From the NCBI RefSeq assembly GCF_014697025.1, contig NZ_JACJRC010000002.1:310001-374000 (forward strand): a stretch of 64,000 nucleotides of DNA, written 5' to 3'. Below, in pieces: positions 23,501 to 31,098 of the stretch. How positions within the stretch are numbered: the first letter of the stretch is position 1; the number at the start of each line of letters is the position of its first letter. A program made the translations under genes and the position numbers. A model generated the notes under the pieces. The model worked only from the letters and a program-made list of their open reading frames with translations. It did not search any database and was not told where the DNA came from. This DNA is from Alkalinema sp. FACHB-956. Its GTDB lineage: Bacteria > Cyanobacteriota > Cyanobacteriia > Leptolyngbyales > Leptolyngbyaceae.

Positions 23501-24721
23501 ATGGGAACCTCGCTGTCCAATGTTTCTTTGGAAGAAGCTTCTCGCGTCGATAATCAGCTCAGCCAAGAATTTATTGCCGTATTTGGGGGTGAATTGCCTA
23601 AGTTTGTCGATGGAGCAGAGTTAGTTCGCCAAATTGAAAAACAGTTGAAAATCCGGCCTGCGCTCGTCTATCTGCGGACGCAAATGAACGAATTAGAACT
23701 CACCTTAATTACAGCGAGGGGACGCTTTCGGAAACGGGTGGTGATTAGTCGCGATCGTCTATTAGATTTAGTCAAAACCTTTCGCCGGGAAGTGACTAAT
23801 CCCTTAAAGACCCACAGTACCAGCTATTTAGCCAGTGCTCAAAAGTTATATGAGTGGATAATTACTCCCCTGAAGACTGATTTGGAACAACAGGGGATTA
23901 CGAATATCGTCTTTCTCCCTGAAGCGGGGTTACGAGCCTTGCCCTATGCCGCACTCCATGATGGGCAGAAATTTTTAATTGAGCAATACAGTGTGGGGTT
24001 GATGCCTAGTGTTGGGTTAACCCAAACTAACTACTTCGACCTGCGCCGGAGCCGTGTCCTGGCGATCGGAATTTCTGAAGTGACCCAAGGGCAAACGCCG
24101 CTACCCATGGTGAAAACGGAATTAGCCACCATTGCCCAACTCTGGAATAAGCAAACCACCTACCTCAATCAAGAGGCTACCTTGAATAATCTGAAAACCG
24201 CACGACAAAAACAGGATTTTCAAATTGTGCATGTGGCAACCCACGCCAACTTTACCGCTGACTCTCCTAAAGATGCTTACATTCAACTCTGGAACGATCG
24301 CTTGAAGCTCGAACAAATTCGTCAATTGGATTGGAATAACCCCGCCGTGGAATTGTTAGTTCTGAGTGCTTGTCGAACGGCATTGGGCAATCGCGATGCA
24401 GAATTAGGGCTAGCGGGACTTTCGCTACAAACTGGGGTCAAAACTGCGGTGGCCAGTTTATGGTACGTCAATGACACCGCCACCATGTCACTTATTAGTC
24501 AGTTCTACCAATCCATGCGCACCTCTCCGGTGAAAGCGGAAGCTCTGCGGCAAGCCCAGATAGCCATGGCTCGCGGAACCCTGCGCTTCAAAGAGGGCAA
24601 AATTACTGGCCTCTCTTCTGCACAAGACATCGACATTCCAAACGCTCAAACGGTGAGTGACTCTAGTTTCAAACATCCCTACTATTGGGCTGCGTTTACA
24701 ATGATTGGTAATCCTTGGTAG
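20558..24721 (+). CDS. TpsA-like exoprotein: filamentous-haemagglutinin N-terminal (TPS) domain plus C-terminal CHAT domain
   Basis: This 1387-residue protein has a signal peptide (MGNWTGLIYILVGGSVLGLA, cleavage near VSA-Q). The TPS secretion domain (about 30-250) has 'FHSFDRFNLNSAQTANFQV' and 'SANLYLMNPAGMFFGPNARL', the latter the NPNG-type motif. A beta-helix-like Gly/Asn/Ser-rich body extends to about 830, then a beta-sandwich-like region to about 965. A C-terminal CHAT domain (about 980-1387) includes 'IVFLPEAGLRALPYAALHDG'. The caspase-like dyad is present: His1229 in 'VHVATHANF' and Cys1272 in 'LVLSACRTALG'. Export is presumably through the TpsB encoded at 14486-16222. A protease role is predicted from the dyad only; no substrate is evident. 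Confidence 0.88.
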   Translation: MGNWTGLIYILVGGSVLGLACIPVSAQVTPDGLGTQVTTTGNQIEIQGGTRSRNGDNLFHSFDRFNLNSAQTANFQVEAATRNVFARIRGGEASIIDGLLKLSGGSANLYLMNPAGMFFGPNARLNLPAMFSATTATGIGFEQGRWEIQSNGSPDQFTSAPTSFSFALSQPGAIVNTGHLAVQSGQALNLSAGTIVNTGTLQAPGGQITLTAVPGGQQVRLSQTGSVLGLELSTQQPIAQWTPETIGQLLTKTQNIHHATQLETTPDGKIHLKGSGTTISPNLTAGTVVPGTVVSGTVVASGTLDTASTGQGGRVEVLGDRVQVAQATVKADGQTGGGTILIGGEKQGQGRRINAITTEVDRHSVMTANAGQQGKGGQVIVWADRDTQFAGTIQAQGGQQQGDGGFVEVSGKQRLRMAGSVDVGAPQGNLGQVLLDPTDILISKTGSNTLPDANSPDSTWTISPDALSTITGNITLTADRSIWFQTNPNSSDNTVALGSGGQITFRAGTEFRSDVGLTSEGRSLLIQAPKIQLQTINTSLAQNRQGSVTLQGLPSDEIINSSSDSSSNALNSKKSVQVSFRNIITPGQDVTIDADRINGDLILTSATDKVLTTGKVRLTGTRNLSVSGVITQGQDVTLTSRLDQTSGQIQTGPVITFGGSVQMTANRIQAGLIWTTPNGTTSQFDRAGNITLQASTDLMARHLEANGQGPGRAGDIRLINPSGDIIVDSIQAYGGSGGGNVDLQGDTIRIVGARYESNANNSQGAPTYEPSSIKAGESLTITQRGGPTNQPFIVGDASLNGSNRKIVVAGQAIEGGSFAIQNQTVQYQPLKNFTLTAENQSPYFPNLDGADFLYKTVDPGSRSVFTLAELGFTNPVDPDRDQVQVYLRPVNPGGQGIGQLFDATGRLITSTTPIRLTDRLTYVAPSNGADSTRFEVLALDGTRTEASLATAPRVSLLLSAPLIPTVEPPVPETNSTKISLDMGTSLSNVSLEEASRVDNQLSQEFIAVFGGELPKFVDGAELVRQIEKQLKIRPALVYLRTQMNELELTLITARGRFRKRVVISRDRLLDLVKTFRREVTNPLKTHSTSYLASAQKLYEWIITPLKTDLEQQGITNIVFLPEAGLRALPYAALHDGQKFLIEQYSVGLMPSVGLTQTNYFDLRRSRVLAIGISEVTQGQTPLPMVKTELATIAQLWNKQTTYLNQEATLNNLKTARQKQDFQIVHVATHANFTADSPKDAYIQLWNDRLKLEQIRQLDWNNPAVELLVLSACRTALGNRDAELGLAGLSLQTGVKTAVASLWYVNDTATMSLISQFYQSMRTSPVKAEALRQAQIAMARGTLRFKEGKITGLSSAQDIDIPNAQTVSDSSFKHPYYWAAFTMIGNPW

Positions 24722-25270
24722 GTTGGGGGGCAAGAATCAGTCCAAGAATGAGCCCTAGGGGGGATTCGTTGGGCAAATGTTGCAAAAATTGTGATATGGA
24801 TCAGCCTAGGGCTTGAGATCGATCTCCGTAGTCTCCCCAACGCCTCGCTATACTGATGACAAAAAATCAAATATCATCTCAGGTGCTCTATCCAATTCAT
24901 TCAGTCGCATACCAGATTGACGCCCTTTATATAGATGCTTTATAGCATCATGAAGGATCCCTGTGGGCTGATTCCTGTAATCTGCTGATTCCTGTAATCT
25001 ATTGAGCAATGGTTCCTCTGCTTAATATCCAGTAATCTGCTCAGTCCTTCCCACTGTTTGTAGTCCGATCCCATTTGTCGATCGATGAAGGGTCAGTCTT
25101 GCAAATATTAGGATTCATTCACCAGGATGGGGGCGAATCATCTTGAGACGTTGCCCAGCCAATTCTCGGGGTTTAGGTTGAAAGCTGAGGCGATAGAAGT
25201 CAGTGTTCATTGATTGATCGGTGTTTCTATTTTTTGACGTTCTCTTCTGTTCCATAGATTTAGATGACTG
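24722..25270. other. 549-bp intergenic region
   Basis: Nothing coding was recognised. The region contains GATGCTTTATAGCATC (imperfect inverted repeat, near 24931) and GCTGATTCCTGTAATCT twice (near 24968-25003). The promoter of the rightward phosphodiesterase gene should lie in the right half. Confidence 0.4.
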
Positions 25271-26071
25271 ATGGTTCCTGTTTCTCCCCTCAAAATCGTC
25301 CAATTGACGGATACGCACCTGTTTCGTGAGCGTAATCAAAATCTAATTGGTCTTCCAACAGCAGATTCGTTAGAAAATGTTGTTAAGCAAGTGATGCAAT
25401 TGCCATCGCTGCCCGATTTCATGTTACTGACGGGAGATCTGTCCCAGGATGGTTCTCTAGTGTCCTATGAGCAGGTTTATGATAGCCTGCACGGATTAAA
25501 TATTCCCATTTACTGGCTTCCGGGTAACCACGATTGCCTAGAAAATATGGTGCCTATCCTGACCCAAGCTCCTTTTTTGGGAGACAAGCAGTTTAAACAG
25601 GGAAATTGGCACTTTATCTTATTGAATTCACAAATTCCTGGGGAGGTTCCGGGTTACCTATCCCAAGAAACCTTGGATTGGCTCGATCGCCAACTCAGCC
25701 AACAGGCAGAAACCCCGGCGTTGCTTTCTCTGCATCATCCACCGTTTTCTTTAGATACCGCTTGGCTAGACAATAGTGCGCTCCAAAACCCCGATGATTT
25801 GTTTGCAGTCATCGATCGCCATCCTCAAGTTAAGCTTGTCCTGTTTGGCCATATTCACCAGGAGTTCCAACTGGAGCGTAAGGGTGTGACTTACTTGGCG
25901 GCTCCCTCCACATGCATCCAATTTGCTCGGGGAAGTGCAACCTTTGCCCTAGACGATTGTTCCCCAGGATTTCGCTCTGTAGACCTCTATCCCGACGGAT
26001 CTTGGCACAGTAGGATTCACCGAGTAAACTACGATCGTCAGGTGGATATGACCTGTTATGAGGGATATTGA
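25271..26071 (+). CDS. cpdA: CpdA-like cyclic nucleotide phosphodiesterase (class III metallophosphoesterase)
   Basis: This 266-residue calcineurin-like enzyme is of CpdA size. All metal-binding motifs are present in order: 'QLTDTHLF', 'LTGDLSQDG', 'LPGNHDCLE', 'LSLHHPPF' and 'LFGHIHQEF'. The C-terminal 'YLAAPSTCIQFARGS' segment resembles CpdA. It would hydrolyse 3',5'-cAMP to AMP in the cytosol. No cofactor or signal region is seen. It lies 549 bp downstream of the TpsA-CHAT gene and about 11 kb from the CHASE2 cyclase, so it could close a local cAMP loop, but the distance makes co-regulation uncertain. Related phosphoesterases with other substrates cannot be excluded. Confidence 0.82.
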   Translation: MVPVSPLKIVQLTDTHLFRERNQNLIGLPTADSLENVVKQVMQLPSLPDFMLLTGDLSQDGSLVSYEQVYDSLHGLNIPIYWLPGNHDCLENMVPILTQAPFLGDKQFKQGNWHFILLNSQIPGEVPGYLSQETLDWLDRQLSQQAETPALLSLHHPPFSLDTAWLDNSALQNPDDLFAVIDRHPQVKLVLFGHIHQEFQLERKGVTYLAAPSTCIQFARGSATFALDDCSPGFRSVDLYPDGSWHSRIHRVNYDRQVDMTCYEGY

Positions 26072-26099
26072 ACCCAGCTTGAATCTAGACTGCCTTGCA

Positions 26100-26144
26100 A
26101 ACTAGATTCCCTGCCGTTTCCCGTTACTTGTCGGGAGTCTAGTT
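26100..26144. terminator. Hairpin downstream of the phosphodiesterase gene
   Basis: AACTAGA (26100-26106) pairs with TCTAGTT (26138-26144), with CCC/GGG extending the stem inward. There is no T-run, so function as a terminator is uncertain. Imperfect repeats of CTCTAGGCTGAAC / CGCTCTAGGATTAA continue to 26260. Confidence 0.35.
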
Positions 26145-26241
26145 GTGCTAATGAACCCACTCTAGGCTGAACGCGCTCTAAGCTGAACCCACTCTAGGCT
26201 GAACACGCTAAGAGTAACGCTCTAGAATTAACGCTCTAGGA

Positions 26242-26682
26242 TTAACGCTCTAGGATTAACGTAACGGGGCCGTCATTCTCGATCGCTACTTGCATATTCG
26301 CTCCAAATTTTCCAGTTTCCACGGTCAGTCCACTCGCCCGTAACTTGTCAACAAAGCGATCGTAAAGTTGTTCAGCCAGAGCTGGATTAGCGGCCCGATC
26401 GAAGGAAGGGCGGCGGCCTTTGCGACAATCCCCATAGAGTGTAAATTGGCTGACCACCAATAGTGCGCCCTGAATTTCTTGCACTGAACGATCGAACCGC
26501 CCCGCTTCCCCCGCTGGAAAAATGCGCAGATCTAGACATTTTTGGGCCATCCAGTCCAGTTCGGCTTCGCTATCGCTATCGGTAATGCCGACTAGTAAAT
26601 TCAGCCCTCGCCCAATTTTGCCCACCACCTCTCCCGAGATCGTGACTTGCGAAGCCAGTACACGTTGCACAACCACTCTCAT
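26242..26682 (-). CDS. dtd: D-aminoacyl-tRNA deacylase
   Basis: This 146-residue proofreading enzyme removes D-amino acids (and Gly from tRNA-Ala) mischarged on tRNA. The start '[20 protein letters not shown]', the '[17 protein letters not shown]' motif and the cross-subunit Gly-Pro motif 'ENDGPVT' are all canonical, and length is normal. ATG 26682 is chosen over the in-frame GTG at 26691. That GTG is part of a GAGGTG Shine-Dalgarno sequence placed 6 nt before the ATG, itself the last copy of a tandem repeat. The gene is leftward and the next gene upstream begins at 27116. Confidence 0.95.
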   Translation of the reverse strand: MRVVVQRVLASQVTISGEVVGKIGRGLNLLVGITDSDSEAELDWMAQKCLDLRIFPAGEAGRFDRSVQEIQGALLVVSQFTLYGDCRKGRRPSFDRAANPALAEQLYDRFVDKLRASGLTVETGKFGANMQVAIENDGPVTLILER

Positions 26683-26683
26683 C

Positions 26684-26743
26684 GTTTTCACCTCAATATT
26701 TTCATCTCAATATTTTCACCTCAATGTTTTCACCTCAGTGTTT
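26684..26743 (-). repeat. 14-bp tandem array carrying repeated Shine-Dalgarno sequences before dtd
   Basis: On the minus strand the unit TGAAAATATTGAGG is repeated about four times. Each copy provides GAGGTG or GAGATG, at 26731-26736, 26717-26722, 26703-26708 and 26689-26694. Only the last is correctly spaced to dtd ATG 26682. The repeated sites may act as ribosome standby sites or be neutral slippage products. Confidence 0.75.
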
Positions 26744-26804
26744 GGGCAGGGTGTCAGTGGTGCAAAAATACCAGTCGAATAGTCAGGTGATTTCCGTTAC
26801 TGAT

Positions 26805-27116
26805 CTAGTGATCTCTCGGCAATACCCCATTCCAGTGAAAACGAGGATTGAGTAACGCTTGAACGGGCTGATTCTGTTGCAAGTGTTGCTCGATAATCAG
26901 ATCAATGTGCCGGGGTTTGACCTCGCAATACCACACCTGATCGGGTAGCACCTGTACCGAAGGCCCCAAATTACATTGGCCCAGGCAGCCACTAGCCACT
27001 AATTCAACATTCTCTGGCAGCGATCGCGCTTGCCATTGCTCCAAAAGTTCTGTGGCCCCTCGTGCCATACAGTTTTGATATTGACAGACGAGAACTTGGC
27101 GTGGCTGAATTGTCAT
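26805..27116 (-). CDS. Thioredoxin-like [2Fe-2S] ferredoxin-domain protein
   Basis: This 103-residue protein has the cysteine pattern of thioredoxin-fold [2Fe-2S] ferredoxins: 'VLVCQYQNCMARGA' (C-x4-C) and 'ASGCLGQCNLGPSVQVLP' (C-x3-C). The 'GP.V.VLPD..WY..V' strand follows, then a C-terminal helix pair. It should be a soluble electron carrier or cluster-bearing accessory protein. It lies directly downstream of the CobW-type GTPase gene (19-bp gap, same strand), so the two are probably co-transcribed, with metal handling as a common theme. The electron partner is unknown. Confidence 0.85.
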   Translation of the reverse strand: MTIQPRQVLVCQYQNCMARGATELLEQWQARSLPENVELVASGCLGQCNLGPSVQVLPDQVWYCEVKPRHIDLIIEQHLQQNQPVQALLNPRFHWNGVLPRDH

Positions 27117-27135
27117 AGATCATGGAAGACCAGAA

Positions 27136-28407
27136 TTAACTCCCAAACCCTTTGCCCCGACCATGACTGGCGATCGTCAAGCAGGCATTTAACTGCTGCC
27201 GGAGCGCATCATGATCGAGGTTTTGGCCAATGAGAACTAGTTGATTTTTGCGATCGTTAGTTTTCCACTGATCATCATCCAAGGAAAACCGTTTACCACT
27301 CAAATGGAAGATATGCCGCTTAGGGCTTTCTTCAAACCAAAGAATCCCTTTAGCTCGGAATACGTTTTCTGGCAGTTGATTGTCGAGGAAGTACTGAAAC
27401 TTTTTAATCGCAAAGGGGCGATCGCTTTGGAACGATAGGGATGTAAACCCATCCATTTCCAAGTGGTCGGAGTGGTGATGGTGGTGATGATGGTCATGAT
27501 GCTCGTGATGTTCATGCTCACAATGCCCATGGTCATGATCGCAGTTGGAATGATCGTGATGATCGTGATGGTGTTCATGATCACCATGATCGTGTTCACA
27601 ATGACCATGGTCGTGATCACAATTGGAATGATCATGGTGGTCATGGCTGTGGTCATGGCTGTGATCATGCTCGTGGCTGTGATCGTGGCTAGAACCATGG
27701 CTAGAACTGTGGCTGTGACCGGCGTGCTCTAACGCTTTGGGCTCAGTCTCAAAATACTTATCAGACTCAAATAGCCCCACGCTCAGCAGCAAAGACAGCG
27801 GCACATTCCCTTTGGTTGTGCGGAGAATGCGTGCGCCTTCCTTCATTTCCCGCACCCGCACTTCCAACAAATCCAAGTCTGCTGAATCGACGAGATCTGC
27901 TTTGTTCAGCAAGATGATATCGCCATAGGCCAGTTGGCTGTAAGCGGCTTGGCTGTTGAATAGATCAACACTGAAGTTTTCAGAATCGACAACGGTAATA
28001 ATGGAATCCAGTCGGGTCAAATCCCGCAACTCACTCCCCAAAAACGTCAAAGCCACCGGGAGTGGGTCAGCTAAACCCGTCGTCTCCACCACGAGATAAT
28101 CAATCTTGTCCGATCGCTCTAGCACTTTGTAAACTGCGTTAACCAAATCCTCGTTAATGGTGCAACAAATACAACCATTGCTGAGCTCCACCATCGTATT
28201 GTCTTCGTCCGTTTGGATAATTAACTCATTATCGATGCCAATCTCGCCAAACTCGTTGACCAATACCGCTGTCTTGACCCCCTGTTGATTGGACAAAATA
28301 TGGTTGAGCAGGGTGGTTTTTCCACTCCCCAAAAATCCGGTGATGATGGTGACGGGCATCCCCGTTTTAGGCGTATCCATTTTGTCGAGAACAGCAACTG
28401 AAGACAT
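27136..28407 (-). CDS. CobW/COG0523 metal-chaperone GTPase with long His-rich segment
   Basis: This 423-residue G3E-type GTPase has Walker A 'GFLGSGKTT' (24-32), the metal-binding CxCC motif 'GCICC' (78-82), the 'VVETTGLADP' switch region and 'LLNKADL' (NKxD). The CobW C-terminal domain follows (about 325-423). Between them, roughly residues 228-315 are a His/Asp/Glu-rich segment with four extra cysteines. It contains a duplicated block (HSNCDHDHGHCEH occurs twice). Such proteins insert or deliver zinc or cobalt; the His-rich loop suggests metal storage or buffering. The gene is followed by the [2Fe-2S] protein gene. No Zur box was identified upstream. Which metal is used cannot be told from sequence. 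Confidence 0.9.
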   Translation of the reverse strand: MSSVAVLDKMDTPKTGMPVTIITGFLGSGKTTLLNHILSNQQGVKTAVLVNEFGEIGIDNELIIQTDEDNTMVELSNGCICCTINEDLVNAVYKVLERSDKIDYLVVETTGLADPLPVALTFLGSELRDLTRLDSIITVVDSENFSVDLFNSQAAYSQLAYGDIILLNKADLVDSADLDLLEVRVREMKEGARILRTTKGNVPLSLLLSVGLFESDKYFETEPKALEHAGHSHSSSHGSSHDHSHEHDHSHDHSHDHHDHSNCDHDHGHCEHDHGDHEHHHDHHDHSNCDHDHGHCEHEHHEHHDHHHHHHHSDHLEMDGFTSLSFQSDRPFAIKKFQYFLDNQLPENVFRAKGILWFEESPKRHIFHLSGKRFSLDDDQWKTNDRKNQLVLIGQNLDHDALRQQLNACLTIASHGRGKGFGS

Positions 28408-28805
28408 GGCGAGTTTGCAGCAACAGAAAGTGGTTACACTGGAAAGATGCGCTTAATTAAAAATGCGCTTAAAGGCACGCTTGAGCGAAGGGTGGATTGG
28501 GCTCTTGAAGTCACCGCACCTTCTCACAATCTAGCTTACCTTAAACAACTAATCAGTTGTGAAAGTTCAAGGAAATGCCTGCAACGGATGTTCGGATCCA
28601 GTTCCCATTGGGAGCGCTGTTGGACGGGATCTTCGTTGGGTTGGCATTCTGCGATCGCTCAGGCTAGATCTCGTAGCTGATCGCTTCTGCCAAACGCTCC
28701 CCTGGGGTAGTTTTGCCATTGCTTGGCTACTGTCTGGTTTAGCGTTTAGCTACTGTCTGGTTTGGCTACTGTTTCGCTATTGTTTCGCTATTGCTGAGTT
28801 TCACC
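28408..28805. other. 398-bp divergent spacer between the CobW-type gene and cysS
   Basis: The right part has short imperfect duplications (GCTACTGTCTGGTTT twice near 28725-28766; GTTTCGCTATT twice near 28770-28792). A 77-residue open frame at 28447-28680 has no recognisable features and is rejected. Promoters for both genes should be here. Confidence 0.4.
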
Positions 28806-30269
28806 ATGTCCCTGACCCTATACAACACCCTAACCCGTCGTAAAGAAGCCTTCCAACCCTTGGAACCGGGGACGGTGAAGATGTATTGCTGTGGGGTCAC
28901 CGTTTATGATTATTGCCACCTGGGACATGCTCGATCGTATATTGCCTGGGATACGGTGCGGCGCTACTTGGAATGGCGGGGCTACCAAGTGCAGTATGTG
29001 CAAAATTTCACCGACATTGACGACAAAATCCTGCGGCGAGCCAGGAAAGAAGGATCCACCATGGATGCGGTGTCCGAAAAGTACATTGCAGCCTATTTTG
29101 AAGACATGGATCGGCTCAACATTCGCCGTGCTGACGACTATCCCCGTGCTACCCACACGATCGATGGAATTCAACGCCTGATCCATGAGCTAGAAACCAA
29201 AGGGGTTGCCTACGCCACCGATGGGGATGTTTACTACGCCGTGCGTTCCAAGGCCGACTATGGCAAGCTATCCGGTCGTAAGCTGGAGGACTTGGAAGCC
29301 GGAGCCAGTGGCCGTGTGGATGAGGAAACGGTGAAAAAGAAGGATCCCTTCGACTTTGCCCTGTGGAAAGCAGCAAAACCGGGTGAGCCCTCTTGGGAAT
29401 CGCCCTGGGGGAAAGGTCGTCCCGGCTGGCATATCGAATGCTCGGCCATGGTGCGCGATCGTCTAGGGGATTCGATCGATATTCACGTGGGGGGCGGGGA
29501 TCTAATTTTTCCGCACCACGAAAATGAAATCGCCCAGTCTGAAGCGGCCACCGGGCGACCCTTGGCGACTTACTGGTTACATAACGGCATGGTGAATGTC
29601 GGGGGCGAAAAAATGTCCAAGTCCCTGGGCAACTTCACGACCATCCGCGATTTGCTCGATAAAGGTGGCGTGGATCCCATGGTTATGCGTCTATTTGTTC
29701 TGGGTGCCCAGTACCGTAAACCGATCGACTTTACCGATGAGGCGATCACCGCCGCCAATAACGGGTGGAAAACGCTGAAGGAAGGTTTGCTATTTGGCTA
29801 CGAAGTCGGCGCGAAATTAGGTTGGCAGGATATTTCTACGGCTTGGTCTAAGGACAGACTGGATCCCCAAGCGATCGAAGCCTTCCAAAGCGCCATGGAC
29901 GATGACATCAATACCGCTGGGGCACTAGCCGTCATCTTCGATTTAGCGAAAAAATTGCAACGGGAAGCGAATCTCTTGGTACACCAAGGGCAGACCGAAA
30001 GTTCCCCAGATCAATTGAAAGGTCAATGGCACACGCTAGTCGCCCTGGCAGCGGTGTTGGGACTGGTGGCACAACCGACGGAAACCCATGAGGATCCGGA
30101 GTCAGGGCCTTCGGAGGCCGAGATCGAAGCGCTAATCGCCCAGCGATCGACCGCGAAGAAAGCCAAGAATTTCGCCGAAGCCGATCGGATCCGCAATGAG
30201 TTACAAGCCCAAGGGATTAGTTTGATTGATCAGCCGGGGGGGGTGACTCGTTGGCACCGTAATCCTTAA
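28806..30269 (+). CDS. cysS: Cysteinyl-tRNA synthetase
   Basis: This 487-residue class Ia synthetase charges tRNA-Cys. The zinc/substrate Cys '[19 protein letters not shown]' includes the HIGH-type motif (HLGH). '[10 protein letters not shown]' and '[13 protein letters not shown]' supply the zinc site, and the second signature is '[12 protein letters not shown]'. The C-terminal anticodon-binding helices end '[16 protein letters not shown]'. ATG 28806 (MSLTLYNT) matches the family start; the TTG at 28791 is rejected. Length is normal. The gene appears monocistronic, with 830 bp to the next gene. Confidence 0.96.
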   Translation: MSLTLYNTLTRRKEAFQPLEPGTVKMYCCGVTVYDYCHLGHARSYIAWDTVRRYLEWRGYQVQYVQNFTDIDDKILRRARKEGSTMDAVSEKYIAAYFEDMDRLNIRRADDYPRATHTIDGIQRLIHELETKGVAYATDGDVYYAVRSKADYGKLSGRKLEDLEAGASGRVDEETVKKKDPFDFALWKAAKPGEPSWESPWGKGRPGWHIECSAMVRDRLGDSIDIHVGGGDLIFPHHENEIAQSEAATGRPLATYWLHNGMVNVGGEKMSKSLGNFTTIRDLLDKGGVDPMVMRLFVLGAQYRKPIDFTDEAITAANNGWKTLKEGLLFGYEVGAKLGWQDISTAWSKDRLDPQAIEAFQSAMDDDINTAGALAVIFDLAKKLQREANLLVHQGQTESSPDQLKGQWHTLVALAAVLGLVAQPTETHEDPESGPSEAEIEALIAQRSTAKKAKNFAEADRIRNELQAQGISLIDQPGGVTRWHRNP

Positions 30270-31098
30270 GTCCTCCTTTTTCCCCTGCATTTCCTCGATC
30301 GTCCGTCATTAATGGTGGTGCTACGTTTTTGTCCCAGGACATCCCATAGGATATCTCACAGGACATCCATGCCACATCAGACATCACATCAAACATCACA
30401 TACAAACATCTATGCCAGATCAATTTGTTATGCCAGGGGAGCTTATCATGGGCGAACCAGCGATGATCGAACTAGAGAGGAGCTAGGAACGCTGCCGATC
30501 CCATGGGCGATGGTTGGGGGTGTTGGAGATTTTCAACACTTTGCTTCGGTTGTCAATGACTGAGCTAGCCAGTTCCTCTGAGGGTTAATAATTACCTTAT
30601 GACTTGGACTATGCAGCGATAAAAACTGTGGAATACACAAGATTGGGCTATTTAAAATCGAGAAATCATACTTTATAAGTCGATTGAAATGGTTTTGATT
30701 AAATCATCAAATTTAAACCGAGTTCTATAGGACTTTTTCTGAATTATTAACCCAAAAAGTTGAACCCTTCTTGCTGGTACAGACTTAGATTCTATCGGCA
30801 GATACTTGTCTAGGGAAGGGTTTGGCGTAGAATATGGAGACTTCTCGCAGTCTTGACTCCATAGGTCACGCCTATTCAAGTCCTGGCTGAATTCATTGTC
30901 CTGTTTAAACTCATAGTTTGTTCAACTGCACTGTCAGAAAAAATTAAGCTATGAAACTTCCTCCAAGCCGAGTTTCTACCCACCTCGCCTAGGCGAGTTC
31001 ACGATTAGAATTAAATTCCTGACAACTAATTTTTAATCGGAATTCCTTTGTCCGGGCACAACTGAAAATCGTTACCTCAGTGAGCGTCTACCACAGGC
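30270..31098. other. 829-bp intergenic region, no gene recognised
   Basis: After cysS there are CACATCA/GACATC short repeats (30330-30405). A 24-codon open frame follows from about 30411 (MPDQFVMPGELIMG) whose status is unclear. An AT-rich stretch covers 30590-31080, and a perfect 14-bp palindrome lies at 30984-30997. No tRNA-like T-arm or known ncRNA was seen. The tldD promoter should lie in the right part. Confidence 0.45.
30984..30997. promoter_or_regulatory. Perfect 14-bp palindrome upstream of tldD
   Basis: CTCGCCTAGGCGAG is self-complementary and lies 101 bp before the tldD ATG in otherwise AT-rich sequence. It could be an operator. It has no loop or T-tract, so it is not a typical terminator. 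Confidence 0.35.

Noticed and set aside
27463-27732. Rightward open frame of alternating Met and Val residues
   Set aside because: It is the antisense shadow of the His/Asp-rich CAT/GAT codons in the CobW-type gene.
28447-28680. 77-residue open frame upstream of cysS
   Set aside because: It has no recognisable motif, its composition looks random and it contains repeat-derived sequence.
30840-30900. tRNA-like T-arm (TATTCAAGTCCTGG)
   Set aside because: No matching acceptor stem, D-arm or anticodon arm could be drawn around it.
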